Of a DNA stretch of 64,000 nucleotides, positions 31,762 through 51,398 are shown piece by piece. The DNA is from Chrysomallon squamiferum (lineage: Eukaryota; Mollusca; Gastropoda; Neomphalida; Peltospiridae), in contig CM022665.1 of assembly GCA_012295275.1 (NCBI GenBank), positions 22,203,502 through 22,267,501 of the forward strand, written 5' to 3'. Numbering within the stretch: position 1 is the stretch's first letter; the number at the start of each line of letters is the position of its first letter. A program made the position numbers and the translations under genes. Under the pieces are notes generated by a model. That model saw only the letters and a program-made list of their open reading frames with translations, was not told the origin of the DNA and did no database searches.

Positions 31762-32151
31762 GTTAAAAAATGAATGAATGAATGAATGAATAAATAAATA
31801 AATGAACAGCTGAATATAATAAAAACATTTTCAGTGTGGTTGTGATATCTTTACAGCTGCATTCAGTAGCAAAATATCTTCCAGAATATATTTTTGTGTC
31901 TTTTGGTTTGAATATATGTATGTGTGTTTGTGTAATTGCGTTAATGCCGAGATCTGTATGTGTGTTTGTGTAATTGCGTTAATGCCGAGATCTGTATGCG
32001 AATAAATGTTCCATCAAAACTCGATATTTTAATAAAAGTATTTGAAACGAGAAAATATACATACCACTGATGTAAACAGCAGAAAATTCAAGTAACACCA
32101 AATTAACGGCCATTGTTTCACATTAGTCCCCAGTGAGTTAAACATCGCCAT
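30270..32151 (-). CDS. Partial second copy of the cadherin gene: signal-peptide exon and two EC1 exons (block B)
   Basis: Three exons are preserved: 32151-32065 (signal peptide, identical to the complete gene), 31609-31423 (187 nt) and 30428-30270 (159 nt, identical). All are open, with acceptor and donor dinucleotides and phases intact; the exon-2 donor is the weaker gtaaaa instead of gtaaga. Together they encode 144 residues of signal peptide plus EC1 (up to VLPNAPPSAQMT). Exon 2 differs at four bases, three of them amino-acid changing (F to V, A to S, G to D). No EC2 or later exon follows before block D1, so alone the copy is truncated. Its last donor is phase 1, which would fit the exon at 20068-19931 of the complete gene. 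It is either a non-functional fragment or an alternative N-terminal cassette. Confidence 0.8.
30437..30503. repeat. (AAT)n microsatellite next to the block-B EC1 exon
   Basis: An AAT tract starting about 10 bp from the acceptor of the 30428-30270 exon. Block A has a shorter, GAT-interrupted version. Confidence 0.95.
30790..31285 (-). mobile_element. Degraded mariner-type element with inverted arms (block B)
   Basis: The copy of 21800-22395 with a roughly 100-bp internal deletion. TPEQLMLNQRFTVRELEEDL is readable in one frame before a stop (minus, about 31000-30940), which supports the transposase assignment. Confidence 0.65.
31705..31760. repeat. (AAT)n microsatellite, block B
   Basis: It corresponds to AAT tracts at about 22818 (block A, short) and 25788 (block C, long), showing length change since the duplications. 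Confidence 0.95.
31918..31995. repeat. Local 35-bp tandem duplication, block B only
   Basis: gtatgtgtgtttgtgtaatt followed by gcgttaatgccgagatct occurs twice in tandem here; blocks A and C have a single copy at the same place. Confidence 0.85.
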
Positions 32152-32889
32152 CACTTTTTCTAATATGAAAATGTTAAATGTTTCTCAACACAGCTCATAA
32201 ATATGATTCCTGTCATTCGCGTTAAAACACATTTGTTTGCCTTAGTACACACTACCTGGGTTTCTAAAAGCAACGACAAAGTGCATTTACTTTAGTTAGT
32301 AAAAGGTATGATGTGTGTATAGCCTAAAAAGAGGACCGCTATTTCTCTTTGGTCATCGCTTATTTGTGAGGTAAGCAGTCGTTTATTTAAGTTCGTGATC
32401 CAAACAAATACATACGTATTTCGTGTCATTGGTATCTCTATTAACTTGAACATAATAACAAATTGACTTAAATGCGCCATTGAACTTGACAAATTATTTC
32501 ACGTTTTTAATTTCTAATTAATATTGTAATCAGTTTACATAAAAAAAAAAATACTATCTATGGTTCAGTACCAGTTCAATCAAAAACTTTTAATCATCTT
32601 ATATATATCTATATATATAGATATATATAATATTCTAAAACATAAATTGTGTTATTTACTTTTATCTACTGATATTTGTAAATGCTCCAACTTCAAACAT
32701 TGAGTTCTTCGTTCTTGATTGTTGCGCAAAATTCCACTTAGAACTTAACCGTGCGTTGAATACAGATATATATATTCGAATATTATACCGTATTAATATT
32801 TAACCATTGCTTATACACACGTGCATTATATAATATAATTTTAAACATATACCTCTCTTATCAATGAAACAGCAGTTGATTTTTTTTTG

Positions 32890-32898
<9 letters not shown>

Positions 32899-32976
<78 letters not shown>
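32899..32976. repeat. (GA)n microsatellite, block B
   Basis: The equivalent of 24000-24071. Confidence 0.97.
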
Positions 32977-32979
<3 letters not shown>

Positions 32980-33114
32980 GCATATCAAATTTCTTCCGTT
33001 GGGAGTGAAAGATTGTTGAAAATATTTTTTAAACATTATTGTACAGGAATTTATATTCATAGAAGGCATACTATACACTATAGCGCTGTAGTGATTAAAA
33101 ATACGTGACTTCTA

Positions 33115-33237
33115 GTAGTTCTTAGTGTAACTCACAGCTGTGAACAAGTTCAGGGTAAAATTGCACAGTTGTATGTGTGTCGTAAGCATTCACAGTTTTT
33201 GCCCATCCGTAGGAGACCAGGAAACATACATAGCAGT

Positions 33238-33284
<47 letters not shown>

Positions 33285-33481
33285 TTGTTAATTATGTAAT
33301 GAAACTTTTTTCACCTTTAGAGTTACATTCATGATCCACCAAAACGTCGGCGCCCTTTTATGATATCCTAGATTTATTATTCACTTTTAGTAATTATCAG
33401 GATTTATTATTTTATATTTTTATATCATAAATTTTTATTTTAATAGAATATGTTTCTTATACTGTAAAAACTTATCAAAAA

Positions 33482-33512
<31 letters not shown>

Positions 33513-33601
33513 AATAATGTGTTATTATTGTTCCATGAAATGACATGTACATTGTCTGCATTATTTATGTCAGACAACCATTACTGGTCTATACAAACGT
33601 T

Positions 33602-33632
<31 letters not shown>

Positions 33633-34269
33633 CACAACAAAAATAGTAAGGTTTTAAATAAAAAAAAAAAAAATGCTCTGTATTTCAACACCAAGACTAG
33701 ATGAAAGAAAGAAAAAATAATAATTAAATAAATAAATAAATAGTATTTCAGTAATTGTGTTAAAATAAGAAATTTTATTGTAACAAAATATAGTAATACG
33801 TGTATTTATAAACAGTTAGTGCTTATTGTTTTTCTTCCTTTCTTTAGACATTGAAAATTTCTTAAGTAATGAAATAAATTAAATAGTTATAATATGATAC
33901 AGTCATCTGACGTATCTTGATGGACTCTCGTTTATCTTTACTGAATATCATAACAGATTTTCTGAATAAGAATATTTTAATTTACATCAAATTAATTAAA
34001 AGTAAAAAGCATCATTGGTGAAGGTAAAAAGATGAAATAATATAGATTAACCAATTAAAATAAAAATTAAAAAGAAACAGGATGTGATTAAATTCAAAAC
34101 AGTATTTTACTATTAACTGTCAGCATGTATTACACATACTCATACTATATATACACACATAAAGAAGAAACAGACAGAGGAAGAAAATGAGAATGAGAGA
34201 AAGCCAGAGTGAATGAAAGAGATAGGAAGATGAACGAGATAAAAGGAATGAAGCATAGAAATTATGAAC

Positions 34270-34335
<66 letters not shown>

Positions 34336-34429
34336 ACTGTTAGCTAATACTGAAATAATAAGTAATATAATGATATATTTTAATCTACATTCTACTATTA
34401 AAATAAATTGCTACAAAATAATATGACTT
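33115..34429. other. Spacer between blocks B and D2; no gene seen
   Basis: The spacer has a (TTTA)n tract at about 33237-33286, an AAAT run at about 33480-33512, a TG/TA run near 33602-33632, GA-rich sequence at 34150-34332 including (GA)n from 34273, and AT-rich DNA. It is unrelated to the spacer after block A. Confidence 0.6.
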
Positions 34430-34773
34430 TGATGTGACTGCAAAAAGTTAATTTGTTTCTTAGTAAATTCAAACGCATCTTCTGTTAATAATCTATCCTC
34501 AGGAAAAAATATTTTATACAGCGCATATAAAATAGAAAATAGAGTACCTTTCATTTTTTTATGTTTGAAATCTCATAGTTAACTTGTCTTGAAAATCAAA
34601 GTGGTTCTTCTTGCCTGTAACATTTGCTGAGTTGTTTTCGTTCTTTACTTTTAATTTGCAACCTTCTTTTAATTTCTGTGATATGTAGTTTCCTTTTATG
34701 CTTTATTTAATTCATTTTATTTTATTTCATATATTTTATTTCATTTTATTTCAACTGTATTTATCAGATATGG

Positions 34774-35676
34774 TCATTTTGGTTGAAATCTGTTTTGAGG
34801 AACAAATTTTGCTTTCGCAGGTGCAGGTGGTTTCCTGTTTTGTTCTTTGATCATTTTTTCAATCATCTGAAATCTTTCTTCGTTGGATTTCTGGTTTTTC
34901 TGCAGATCAGCTATTTCTGCATCTTTTAGTTCTTCTCTAACCTTCAAATCAGCAATCTCTTCGTTATTTTGCTTCACTTTACCTTCAAGATTTTTTATTT
35001 TACCTCTGTCTTCCTCCTTCTCTGCCTCCATGCGTTTAATTTTCTCTTCAAGTTGTTTAATCTTTTCTTCAGCTGATTTCAGCTTCAACTCTTTCAGTTT
35101 TAGTTGTTTTTCGAGTTCTGTCACAGCTTTTGTTGTGTCCACGCTTTCTTGTATCAGACTTTTAATGTCTTCTATGGCTCGCATTACCGTTTCGTGCTGC
35201 TTCTTCGATTTCAGTGCCTGTGCTTGAAATTTACTTTCAAGTTCTGTTACTTTTGTTCGCAGAAAATTCATCTTGCTTTCGACTGTTTTTCGCCTGGTCC
35301 ACTCGTTATTGAACTTGTCCTTGCTTCCTGCAAACTTTGGAATAATTTCTGGAAGCTTCTGTTTTGACTCTATTGTTTCACATAACTTGTTTCTTATGCT
35401 GTCGTAACGGGCGCTTTTCAAGGCTTCCAGAAAAGCTGGAAAAGCATCAGATCCTCCGTGAGTGATGATTCGACTTGTAAGGAGTCGGATTCTCTTTGCT
35501 TTGTTCTTTTCATTTTCAATTTCGTTTTTGTCCTCGAGTGACAGTACGAAACTGGAATATAAATATGCAGTGATGTCGTTCGCCTCGACATTGTTTTCAA
35601 TTAACACAGCCCATCTCTGCATACATTTCTCTCCTTCAGGATCCATTCTCTCACGTACGTTTACCAGCTTTGCCAT
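34774..35676 (-). CDS. CARD plus coiled-coil protein, intronless, intact copy (300 aa)
   Basis: Residues about 8-97 look like a caspase-recruitment (CARD/death-fold) domain: a helix with RWAVLIENNVEANDITAYLY, then LSLEDKNEIENEKNKAKRIR, then HGGSDAFPAFLEALKSARYD. CARDs bind other CARDs in immune and cell-death signalling. Residues about 110-275 are charged heptad-type coiled coil (KSAEEKIKQLEEKIKRMEAE), including repeated KVREELKDAEIADLQ units. The tail is Pro/Lys-rich and ends NRFQPK. The CARD-then-coil order recalls adaptors such as CARD9/BCL10, but no orthologue is claimed. MAKLVNV was chosen as the start because similarity to copy D1 begins there. The open frame continues 59 codons upstream through Thr/Ile codons made by an AGT microsatellite. 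No intron is visible, so it may be a retrocopy. Confidence 0.82.
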   Translation of the reverse strand: MAKLVNVRERMDPEGEKCMQRWAVLIENNVEANDITAYLYSSFVLSLEDKNEIENEKNKAKRIRLLTSRIITHGGSDAFPAFLEALKSARYDSIRNKLCETIESKQKLPEIIPKFAGSKDKFNNEWTRRKTVESKMNFLRTKVTELESKFQAQALKSKKQHETVMRAIEDIKSLIQESVDTTKAVTELEKQLKLKELKLKSAEEKIKQLEEKIKRMEAEKEEDRGKIKNLEGKVKQNNEEIADLKVREELKDAEIADLQKNQKSNEERFQMIEKMIKEQNRKPPAPAKAKFVPQNRFQPK

Positions 35677-35696
35677 TTTTACCTTGTATATAACAA

Positions 35697-35830
35697 CAGA
35701 AGTAGAAGTAGTAGTGATAGTAGTAGTAGTAGTTGTAGAGATAGGAATGGTAGTAGTAGTAGTAGTAGAAGAAGTGGTAGAAATGGTAAGAGTATTAATG
35801 GTAGGTATGGTAATGGTAATAGTAGTAATA
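35697..35830. repeat. (AGT)n-rich microsatellite directly upstream of the CARD start
   Basis: AGT/AGA/GGT trinucleotides lie within 25 bp of the start codon. The same tract precedes copy D1 (28045-28170). It would form the 5' UTR. Confidence 0.9.
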
Positions 35831-37090
35831 ACTTTAATAAAGGAAATATACAATTATGTCACTCGAGGAATGACACACATACATATATGTCTATTTTAGG
35901 ATTTTGAAAATACTCAGTCTTGTGTACGTCTGATTAGACTCTACATATAGACAATATTCGGGAACGCACTGGGTCAGGAGGACAAAGTCCAATCATGACC
36001 TCACATGTTTGTATATGTGTGTTTATGTATCTATTTATGTATTTGTATATATAAATGGATCATGTATGTATGTATGTACTTATGTATGTGTATTAATATG
36101 TGGATATATAGTTATATACTGTGTTGTGATATATAATCTTCATTTTGCTATATTACAGCGCGTTTCGAAACTTACCTGTCTGCGACATATGTGTTAACAC
36201 TGTCAGATTCTGAAAATGCAATGTTGGAAACGTCTATACTGATTCCTCGTAATATGTTTAACTTTGCTGTCTAAAACATTTTCAGCCTGGTTTTTTCAAA
36301 AACAAACATGGCTTCTTGATTTGAATTCTCTATTGTAATGACACATGTACGAGTCATTTCACTCAGAATACCTTGTATGTAATAATATGGGTCTTACTGC
36401 ATGCAGATTACATTTGTATTTGTAATAGAAACCACCACTGCTGAAAGTAATGAACCCGGACTTTGTATTCAGAACGATACAAGGGTCACGGTCTGAGTGA
36501 GATAAATCATTCTTTCATAAGCACAAAGTAGACGGTATACTGAATAGAGAAAGCGATATATTGATAAGACGCTATTGAGAATTCTAAAACATTCCTTTGT
36601 TCACTGGGTAAAAGATCTGGTAAACTGTGTCTGACCAACATTTTCTTCTTTTATCCAAAGTTTGTCAGTGACTGTTATTGAATGTGAAAAAAAAAGTCTT
36701 CCTGTCTTAGTTCATGAATGAAAAAGTGACTATATTTCGTCTAATTACTTTAATAATTATGTTACCACAAGTTGTTTTCTCTGAAATATATCCGAAGAAA
36801 TAATATACTTATTTTTGGTAATTTAACAAGGTATAATATGAATTACATGTGGACCCACCTACAGAAATATAAGCACAGAGATAAGTTGTATGTCTTCAAG
36901 ATAAACATAACACAGCTGGCTGAAAGGAAATGAAAGGAAATAAAATAATAATAAAAATAACAACAACAACAACAGCGTCAACAATAATAATAATAATAAC
37001 CACAACGACAAAAACAGTAATAATAATAATAATAATGATATGATTCTGACGATGATGAAATATAAACTATACCACAATAAACATTTATCT

Positions 37091-43370
<6,280 letters not shown>

Positions 43371-43881
43371 TTATTCAGTATTGAAAGTCCAGGCTAGACT
43401 TGATCATGCCAGACAAAACTTCAGACAAGTTTGACCACGAAAGCGTGCTTGAGCCTCGAAAAAGAACAATAAATTTAACGCGTCTGCTAGCTCCTGTTAC
43501 GTGCAGCGGGTGAAAAACTTCCGACACTCGCTTGCACTTCAAAGAGGCGAGGGCTGGTGAAATGCAAATCAAAGGCGGTGTTTTACAAATCCAGAAAATT
43601 AGTTTGTCTTCTTCAATAAAATCGTGACACTATCTGCACAGGCATCAGCGACTTTTTCCACCAAGCTGTCAGAACTATACGAGTGAAGAAGTGCACCAAG
43701 TCTTTTAATAGTCAGACACATTGAAAACGAGTACGTGGTGTTTACCATGTGTTTTCCATACATTGAAATGTTGGACAGAAGCGGGTGTTTGGTACAAATC
43801 TTTAGTCTGCAGGCAGTATTATTTGTGAACAATAATTATTATTATATTTTTCTCTGTTGCTTGTGAACAGTATTTAGACAT

Positions 43882-43884
<3 letters not shown>

Positions 43885-43950
<66 letters not shown>
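43885..43950. repeat. (CA)n microsatellite
   Basis: About 33 CA units. Confidence 0.98.
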
Positions 43951-43955
<5 letters not shown>

Positions 43956-44933
43956 TATATAAAGAACTGATGATGTTTTAAATTAGTTTCTTTTCTATTT
44001 CATTTTTCTTCGCAAAAGGGCACGTTTTAAAAGGATGCTTAAATTTTGCATTACCAACTCAGATTTCGTGTTACCTTTACAACTGACTGAATAGTGTTTT
44101 AACTGTTACGTCTATTATCGTTATTTGTTTGTTTGTTTGTTTATTTGTAATCATTAATTGTTGTTGTCGTTACTCTGTCTAGAGTTACAGTTATTGTTTT
44201 TATGACACTCATTGTTAATGTTGTTGATGCTTTTATTATTATTATTGTTGTTGTTGTTGCTGATGATGATGATAATGATGTTGTTGTTATAGACATTACT
44301 TAAAGGTACAGTTGTTACTATTTCAGCTTTCTGATGTTGTCCTTGCCAATATTTTTATATTGTTATTGTGGCTGTTGTTGTTGTTGTTGTTGTTGTTAAA
44401 ACAGATATAATAATTTTGTTTTTCTTTTCTAAACTCAAAACCGATTTCTTATATAAACAAATTTCTTTATTATATAACAATACATAATAAATCCTCCTAT
44501 TTTTTCACCACATTATACATTCAGCAGCTGAAATATATCCACAGATAAAAGAAAAATGATAAACATCTCAGTTACACTGATACTGCTAACCTAAGACTTG
44601 TCAGTCGCTAATGTTTTCATTCAGTGTTTTCTTTTTCTTCGTGCAATATTTGTTCAAGTCGTATTAGAATGTTTCGTTTTTTTCCAGCACAAACAAGTGA
44701 TGGTTTCCTGATCATTATAATCCAGCTGGGCTCGTGTCTAATTAACTTTGTCAGTTTGAGTCGGTATCGGTTCCAAGCGGCCCGCCAATGTACGCCATTA
44801 AGATCGTAGTTTTGTTTTTATTTGCCGGATACCGACGAGAGACTGGCTAATGTTTACGAACAAGTTACGAGTGTGCAAGTTAGTCGTAATTTAAATAAAA
44901 TTTTTTTTTTTTTTTTGGCTTTATTTTAAAATT

Positions 44934-44976
<43 letters not shown>

Positions 44977-45098
44977 GTGGTTTTGTTTTTGGTTTTTTCT
45001 GGGGTGGGTTTTTGTTATGGTGACATCTGCGAGCAAGAATTATGACAGATCATGCGATAGAGGGATGTATATTGTGTGTGTGTGATTGTGTGTGTGTG

Positions 45099-45216
<118 letters not shown>

Positions 45217-45836
45217 AATAAATTCTTTATCGCGAACAGTGACTTGACTACAAATAACATTTACTCTATTACTTGCTGTTAAAACAGCATTCATTTTCTA
45301 CATAAAATGATGCATTTTAAACAGTCTATTAAGAAAACATCGAGATGTTAGAATGGTATAATTTGTTATATGTTTACGTAGCACATCGTATCAAAGATGA
45401 CTAGAATCTAATTACATTACAAGATGAAGTAATTATTAACAGTATCGTGTGTTAAACACACAAAAGTAACTGGTTGCAATTTATACCTGTTTTCACGTGA
45501 TTGCAGTGCCTACCAATAAACTTCTCCAGACATTTCATCTGGAATGTGGAAGCGATGAGATTTACAAACTAGCAGACCACTAAATTGTTTCTGTTGGTTT
45601 CTGCATTAAAGACATTGCAGAAGCGAAGTGTTTACAAGCATTACGTCCTGGAATGGTCACAGTGATATATACAAGTAATTGTTAAATCTCACTGGTATTC
45701 AGTAGTATTACGTTTTCATTCTGCGGGAATTGACTTTCACAAAGTAAGAATAAAAGTGGATTTGTGTTTATCATGGACACCCCTCATATCTCCCATTTTT
45801 TTTCTCTCTCTCTCGCTCTTTATTTATTTATTTTTG

Positions 45837-45881
<45 letters not shown>

Positions 45882-47290
45882 GGTTGTTATTGTTGTTACC
45901 TGTAATCATACTGCGCATAAATACTTAAATTTTAATCTGTTTTTGAAACTTTTAATTTATTTTATTAATTATTTAATTATTTTATTAATACATATTTATT
46001 TAGTATTTATTATAAGTTTTCATTTATATTAGTTTTATGGCCTTATGGCTTTGAAAAGTTTAGGAAGTTTAATATTCAGTAATATTTTTGGCTACAACTT
46101 GTAGTCTGCAAATGGCGGAAGAAATAAGTGCACTCTCTTCTCTTCCAAAGGGGAATTTATTGGCAGCCCTGAACGCTCAACACGTCTGCAATGTGCACAA
46201 ATATTTCCCATTGAAAAACAAAGAAACAAAGATATTATTGCCTAGCGAGACTTAATAGAACTGCGGGTTCATGCAGTTTGACAACATTTTCTCAACAAGA
46301 CTTGGCGGAACAGAATTCACACATTCGTCTATGAATACCGCTAAGGAACGTGTTAGTACTGCTGGCTTTTTCGCCGTTCTTCGATGTAATGATGTGGCCC
46401 CGTGCATCCAAATGAGGGACGGCGAGCCGTAAAAACTCTGTAGCTGTATTATTTTTCTACACGAATACAGAAACAAATGGAGGAAGCAGAAAGTACATCT
46501 GTCAATATTCTGTAAGACAGGTTAAGAAGGAATAAGACTGTTTGTTTTATCGCCGAGTTTGTACACACCGTTTAATCTGATTTTTGCCGTTTTTATTTCT
46601 TAACGCAATGTGTCCATAGCAACGTGATCTGGACTGTTTTAAGCAAAAGCCTGCTCTCAGTGTTCTGTTTGCCAATTATATCAGATTATATTCCTTTTTT
46701 TATCACTATTTGCTTGCAGACGGAACAGTGCATGCCTTTATTTTATTTATTTTTATTACTATTACTGCTATTACTACTACTACTATTACTACTATTATTA
46801 TGCCTTTTTTTTTAATGTGGATATTTAGATTTCCATAATGTTATGCGCGTGATATCAGTACTGCGGGTGGCGAATTCGAAAATGTCACAGGAAACTTATT
46901 TTTGTTTTTGTTAGTGAGAAAGTGGAAAGGGAACGTAATATTTCGTACACAAAAATGTGGAGAGAAAAAACGCCAAAACAAAACACAACAGATAGACAAT
47001 ACATCATTGCAAAGTTGTCGAATCTTCAGCCTATCAGAGATTCTTCAGATATCTGCGTACGAAATGACATCACTAAACAATGGGAAATGTCTTGTTTACG
47101 AGCATATTACATTTATTATTAGCAAAGACGGACGTTGAGGAACATACAAAGCAAATACCTGGAATTTCTATTTAGACTCTTTTACCAGAGATACGTTTAA
47201 TTGCCTGGTTATCTATGTCTTGTTCTGTTTATCATTAATAAATTCGTCTTTATAAATGTACTATGTACGCTTTTTATTTTCAGCTTCTTT

Positions 47291-47325
<35 letters not shown>

Positions 47326-47364
47326 TTATTATTATATTATTATTATTATTATTATTATTTGCTT

Positions 47365-47398
<34 letters not shown>

Positions 47399-47422
47399 CC
47401 TTATACTTTTGTACAGGTGTTT

Positions 47423-47453
<31 letters not shown>

Positions 47454-49284
47454 CTTTTTTTTAAATGTGTTTCCAGGTAATTGTTCTAATGGTGTGACAG
47501 TAATGTATCAAGTCGCTGTGATTTACAAACTCTGTCATTTTAATTTATCTATTACATAATACTGACGTCATATCTTTCACAAAAATGTGAAAAATAATTA
47601 AAAGAAAAATAATAATAACAATAATAAATGAAATTTAAAAAATATATATATATGATGAAAGTTTGGCATTTCAACAAGTCCTTACTCATCACATTCATTG
47701 GTTTACATTCATTATTAAAAAAAAAAAAAAAAAAAATGAAATTTAAAAAAATAATCGTTCTTATTTAGATTCGACAAAAAGCTGTGTCTCAGCTGCGTTT
47801 TGCAAAATTAAATATTTCCACTTTATTATTCGTACATTCTTAATTATTACTTTAGTTTCTAAGAAATAATACTTCAAAGCTAAGACAGATCCAAATCAAG
47901 TACAAAGCAAACGCGAATCTGGTGTCCCACGAGATCCAGTGAATGATAAGAAACTGTACGAAGAGTTCTGATTACGACTCAGAATTCAGGATCAAATACT
48001 GAAACTGAAAATTCAGATAACAGTTACGTAAACTTGAATTAACTGCTGAATTAGTTCCCTTAGAATGTCAACACGCCCCTCAACACTCACACACCATTTT
48101 ATGAATGTTGGTGGTCTTATCTGAAGTTAATATTTGAGTATATCAGCGATACCACCTGTAACAATACTTCAAATATAATTTTGTACGGTTTATGTAGGAT
48201 GTCCTGATAGCTTTTGATATTATTAATAACACTGGATTATAGGTATTTGATGTGGTAGTTAATTTTTTCTACGGGTCTATGTAGGTTGAAATGTTATCCA
48301 TTATACGATAAACAGAAATATCTGCTCATGACAGTACTTTGTGTCACAGAAATAATACAATATACCAAGACCGTTCATTCCACGGAAGAAGGTAATATAA
48401 AATTAGAGAAAAATAAGCTTTTTATTTTGTTTATTTTATTTTCACTGATAAAATACTTGATATATTATTATAAGAAAATTAAAAACTCGGCAACGTTTTT
48501 ATCGCAGACAGATAGTATATGCTTACTTGCATATTCAAATATATACATATGTACCTCAGTATATATTTGTATATATGCGCAAATTTGCACATGAATACAC
48601 ACGGTAACACACAGATTCACATACCCCCCAAAAAAGAAGAAACATTATTCTAATATTGGTAATTAACCTGTCAGTCAGTCAACAGAGTTACAATCTTAAC
48701 ACTCAGTCTGAAAACCTCTGCCAGTTTTAATTCGATTATCAGTGTACTGTGTATGAAAAGAAATTAAAAAAATTAATGTCATTAAAAAAAATAATAATAA
48801 AAGCTAGATAGACACGTATTATAGAATATGAGCTTTAGAATAACCTGTGTTTTAACCACTACGGAATCGAGTGTGGTTGTGAAAAGTGGCGTTCCGTCAG
48901 AATAAATACGGTTGTCCAATTGAAATAGTGATAAGAGACGAGAATGTGTGAATGAGAGTAGCTTTCAGCACCGACGATAGGCCAGCCAGGTGCCATTCAA
49001 AACATCTGGAGGGCATATGAAGTATTCTAGCTACGTCCATGACTCTACCTTTCCAGTTTATTACTGTTTATATTCCATTTCGTCTTCTCCGTGTTGAGAC
49101 AAGTGCCATGATTTATCGACAGTAAATGAATCATCCAGTTTCAAGTAATCTTACGAAGTATTTTCATTTGTTGGAACCAGTTCTGAACAACAGAGGCAAA
49201 AACATTAATGTAATGTTTATTATATATATTGTGTATTTGTCTGTTTATGAACATAGTACTTGTGCGTGTGCGTGTGGCTGTGTA

Positions 49285-49496
49285 CGTACGTACGTATGTG
49301 TGTATGTATGTGTGTGCATGTATGTATGTATGTATGTATGTGTGTGTATGTATGTATGTATATTTATGTATGTATGTATTAATATATGTATGTATATGTA
49401 TGTATGTGTGTATGTGTATGTATGTATGTATTTGTGTATGTATGTATATGTATGTATGTATGTATGTATATGTATGTATGTATGTATGTATGTATA
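49285..49496. repeat. (ATGT)n imperfect microsatellite, about 210 bp
   Basis: Interrupted ATGT/GTGT units. They give repetitive Cys-Met-Tyr-Val frames on the plus strand that should not be taken as genes. Confidence 0.97.
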
Positions 49497-49813
49497 ATAG
49501 CTGTCCATGCTTTAAGTGAATGTACCCTTAGTGATGACATGAATACTAAATATGACCGAAATCTAATGATGACTGTTAAACATGGGATATTTTAGTTTTC
49601 TAATGCAAAAAACAGAAAATAGTGGTTTATGGACAGTTTGCCACAGACAACAAAGCACACACTAATTACGTGGTACTCAGGCTGGAACTGAAGATGAGTT
49701 CATCTTAGTGATCATGTTTCCTGTGCTTTGTGTTTAATGATAATAGCGGTTCTTAATGAGGAAATGAAGTGCAGCGCCTTCTTAACGATAACTAACATTT
49801 ATAAACTGAACAT

Positions 49814-49816
<3 letters not shown>

Positions 49817-49908
<92 letters not shown>

Positions 49909-49926
49909 CTATCTGCATGTGTGTAT

Positions 49927-50021
<95 letters not shown>
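49817..50021. repeat. Double (CT)n microsatellite
   Basis: Two CT tracts of about 87 and 91 bp separated by a 27-bp TG-rich spacer. Confidence 0.98.
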
Positions 50022-50023
<2 letters not shown>

Positions 50024-51022
50024 TATCACTTTTCTGATATCGTGATTCAATTTACTTGAGACGAGTATTTCTTTTGGTAAGAATACCCTGACCACGTGCA
50101 GACCATAAATCTTTATAACTGTCTTTGAGGCATTAGTGGCGTTCATTCTTTGCAGGAACTGAATGCAGAGCCATCTGTCGGACACAGGGGGGCCCCAGAC
50201 CGCTTCCGTTAAGTGTTAAAAAGGTGCAGTAGTTTCTTTTGGCCATATTTAATGATAAAACCAGGCATGTTTTGTCATCATTCTGTTCCCGGTTCTTGGC
50301 ATACTTTCAACGCTTGCCTATTTTCATAAACGTTCTCGGCAAAAATTACCATAATGCTTCAAGTGTTTGCATACCTCAAAACACTGACGAGAGAATCTTT
50401 CAATAGGTATCACTTCAGTGATTGAAGACAAATTGCATTTTCATTATTCTGAGAGGTTTTTTTTGTTGTTATTGTTTTTTATTTCCTTTCTGGAAGAAGA
50501 TACATTAAGATCATTACCCGTCTAAGAAGACATTATTTGAATCCTTTTGTTAACATTCTGAAGTACCAAAAATATAAGCATGTACTTCTTTGAAAGAAAC
50601 AAAAATAAATTAAAAAATATACATATTATTTTATCAACAAATCAGTCCAGTGCAGTTCGTGTGTTTAAAATTCAGAGAAGGATCAGAACTTCTCTTGAGG
50701 ACAAAATCTAGTTAGTGTTATGGAGACTGAAGTCATATCTGATATGTATATCTATTTCTTTGTAAGCATAAATATTCAAATGAGTATATAATTTGGTGCA
50801 AATGTGTGTATGTATGGGTGTATCTATCTATCTATCTATCTATGTATCTATCTATCTATCTATATATATATATATATTTATATATGTATGTATATAATTA
50901 TATAATAATGTTAAATATAAAAATAGCTTTATTGATAAAAAAAATTATATTTTTATTAGTTTTCTTCCTTTAAATGACACAACATCTAAAAGTTAAGTAA
51001 ATAATCATTTCCTTTCCTGTCA

Positions 51023-51163
<141 letters not shown>

Positions 51164-51299
51164 CCAAAATTTATTTATTTTGTTCTCTCTCCATTTTCTT
51201 TATCTTCCATCAGTTACCGAATATATTCACATAAAAATCAAAACAATCAATTTTCACTGATGCTAAATCATTCCATGTTTATTTGTGATTTGCTAACAA

Positions 51300-51301
51300 A
51301 C

Positions 51302-51334
<33 letters not shown>

Positions 51335-51354
51335 AAACTTTCACAAATTTTTTT

Positions 51355-51398
<44 letters not shown>

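Larger units (their letters stand above)
29396..33114. repeat. Segmental duplication block B (second copy of cadherin exons 1-3)
   Basis: The block aligns with block A (20369-24206) over its whole length, apart from microsatellite length changes and small deletions, for example in the mariner remnant near 31040. Its left end falls inside the TIR of the MITE-like element; its right end is ttctag at 33114. Cadherin exons 4-12 have no copy in the window. Confidence 0.92.
34430..37090. repeat. Segmental duplication block D2 (with intact CARD gene)
   Basis: The copy of 26761-29395. It contains extra sequence at about 36360-36425 and 36640-36830 that D1 lacks, and lacks parts of D1 around 28390-28610. 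Confidence 0.9.

Noticed and set aside
35677-35853. A 59-codon N-terminal extension of the CARD protein
   Set aside because: It is Thr/Ile-rich and encoded by an AGT microsatellite; copy D1 shares the protein only from MAKLVNV onward.
44901-44917. Possible pol III terminators and other T runs
   Set aside because: T runs are everywhere in this AT-rich DNA and no RNA gene precedes them.
47256-47559. Phe/Tyr-rich frames around 47.3-47.5 kb
   Set aside because: They are produced by TTTA, TTA and T runs.
49126-49595. Cys-Met-Tyr-Val repeat frames
   Set aside because: They are the (ATGT)n microsatellite in all frames.
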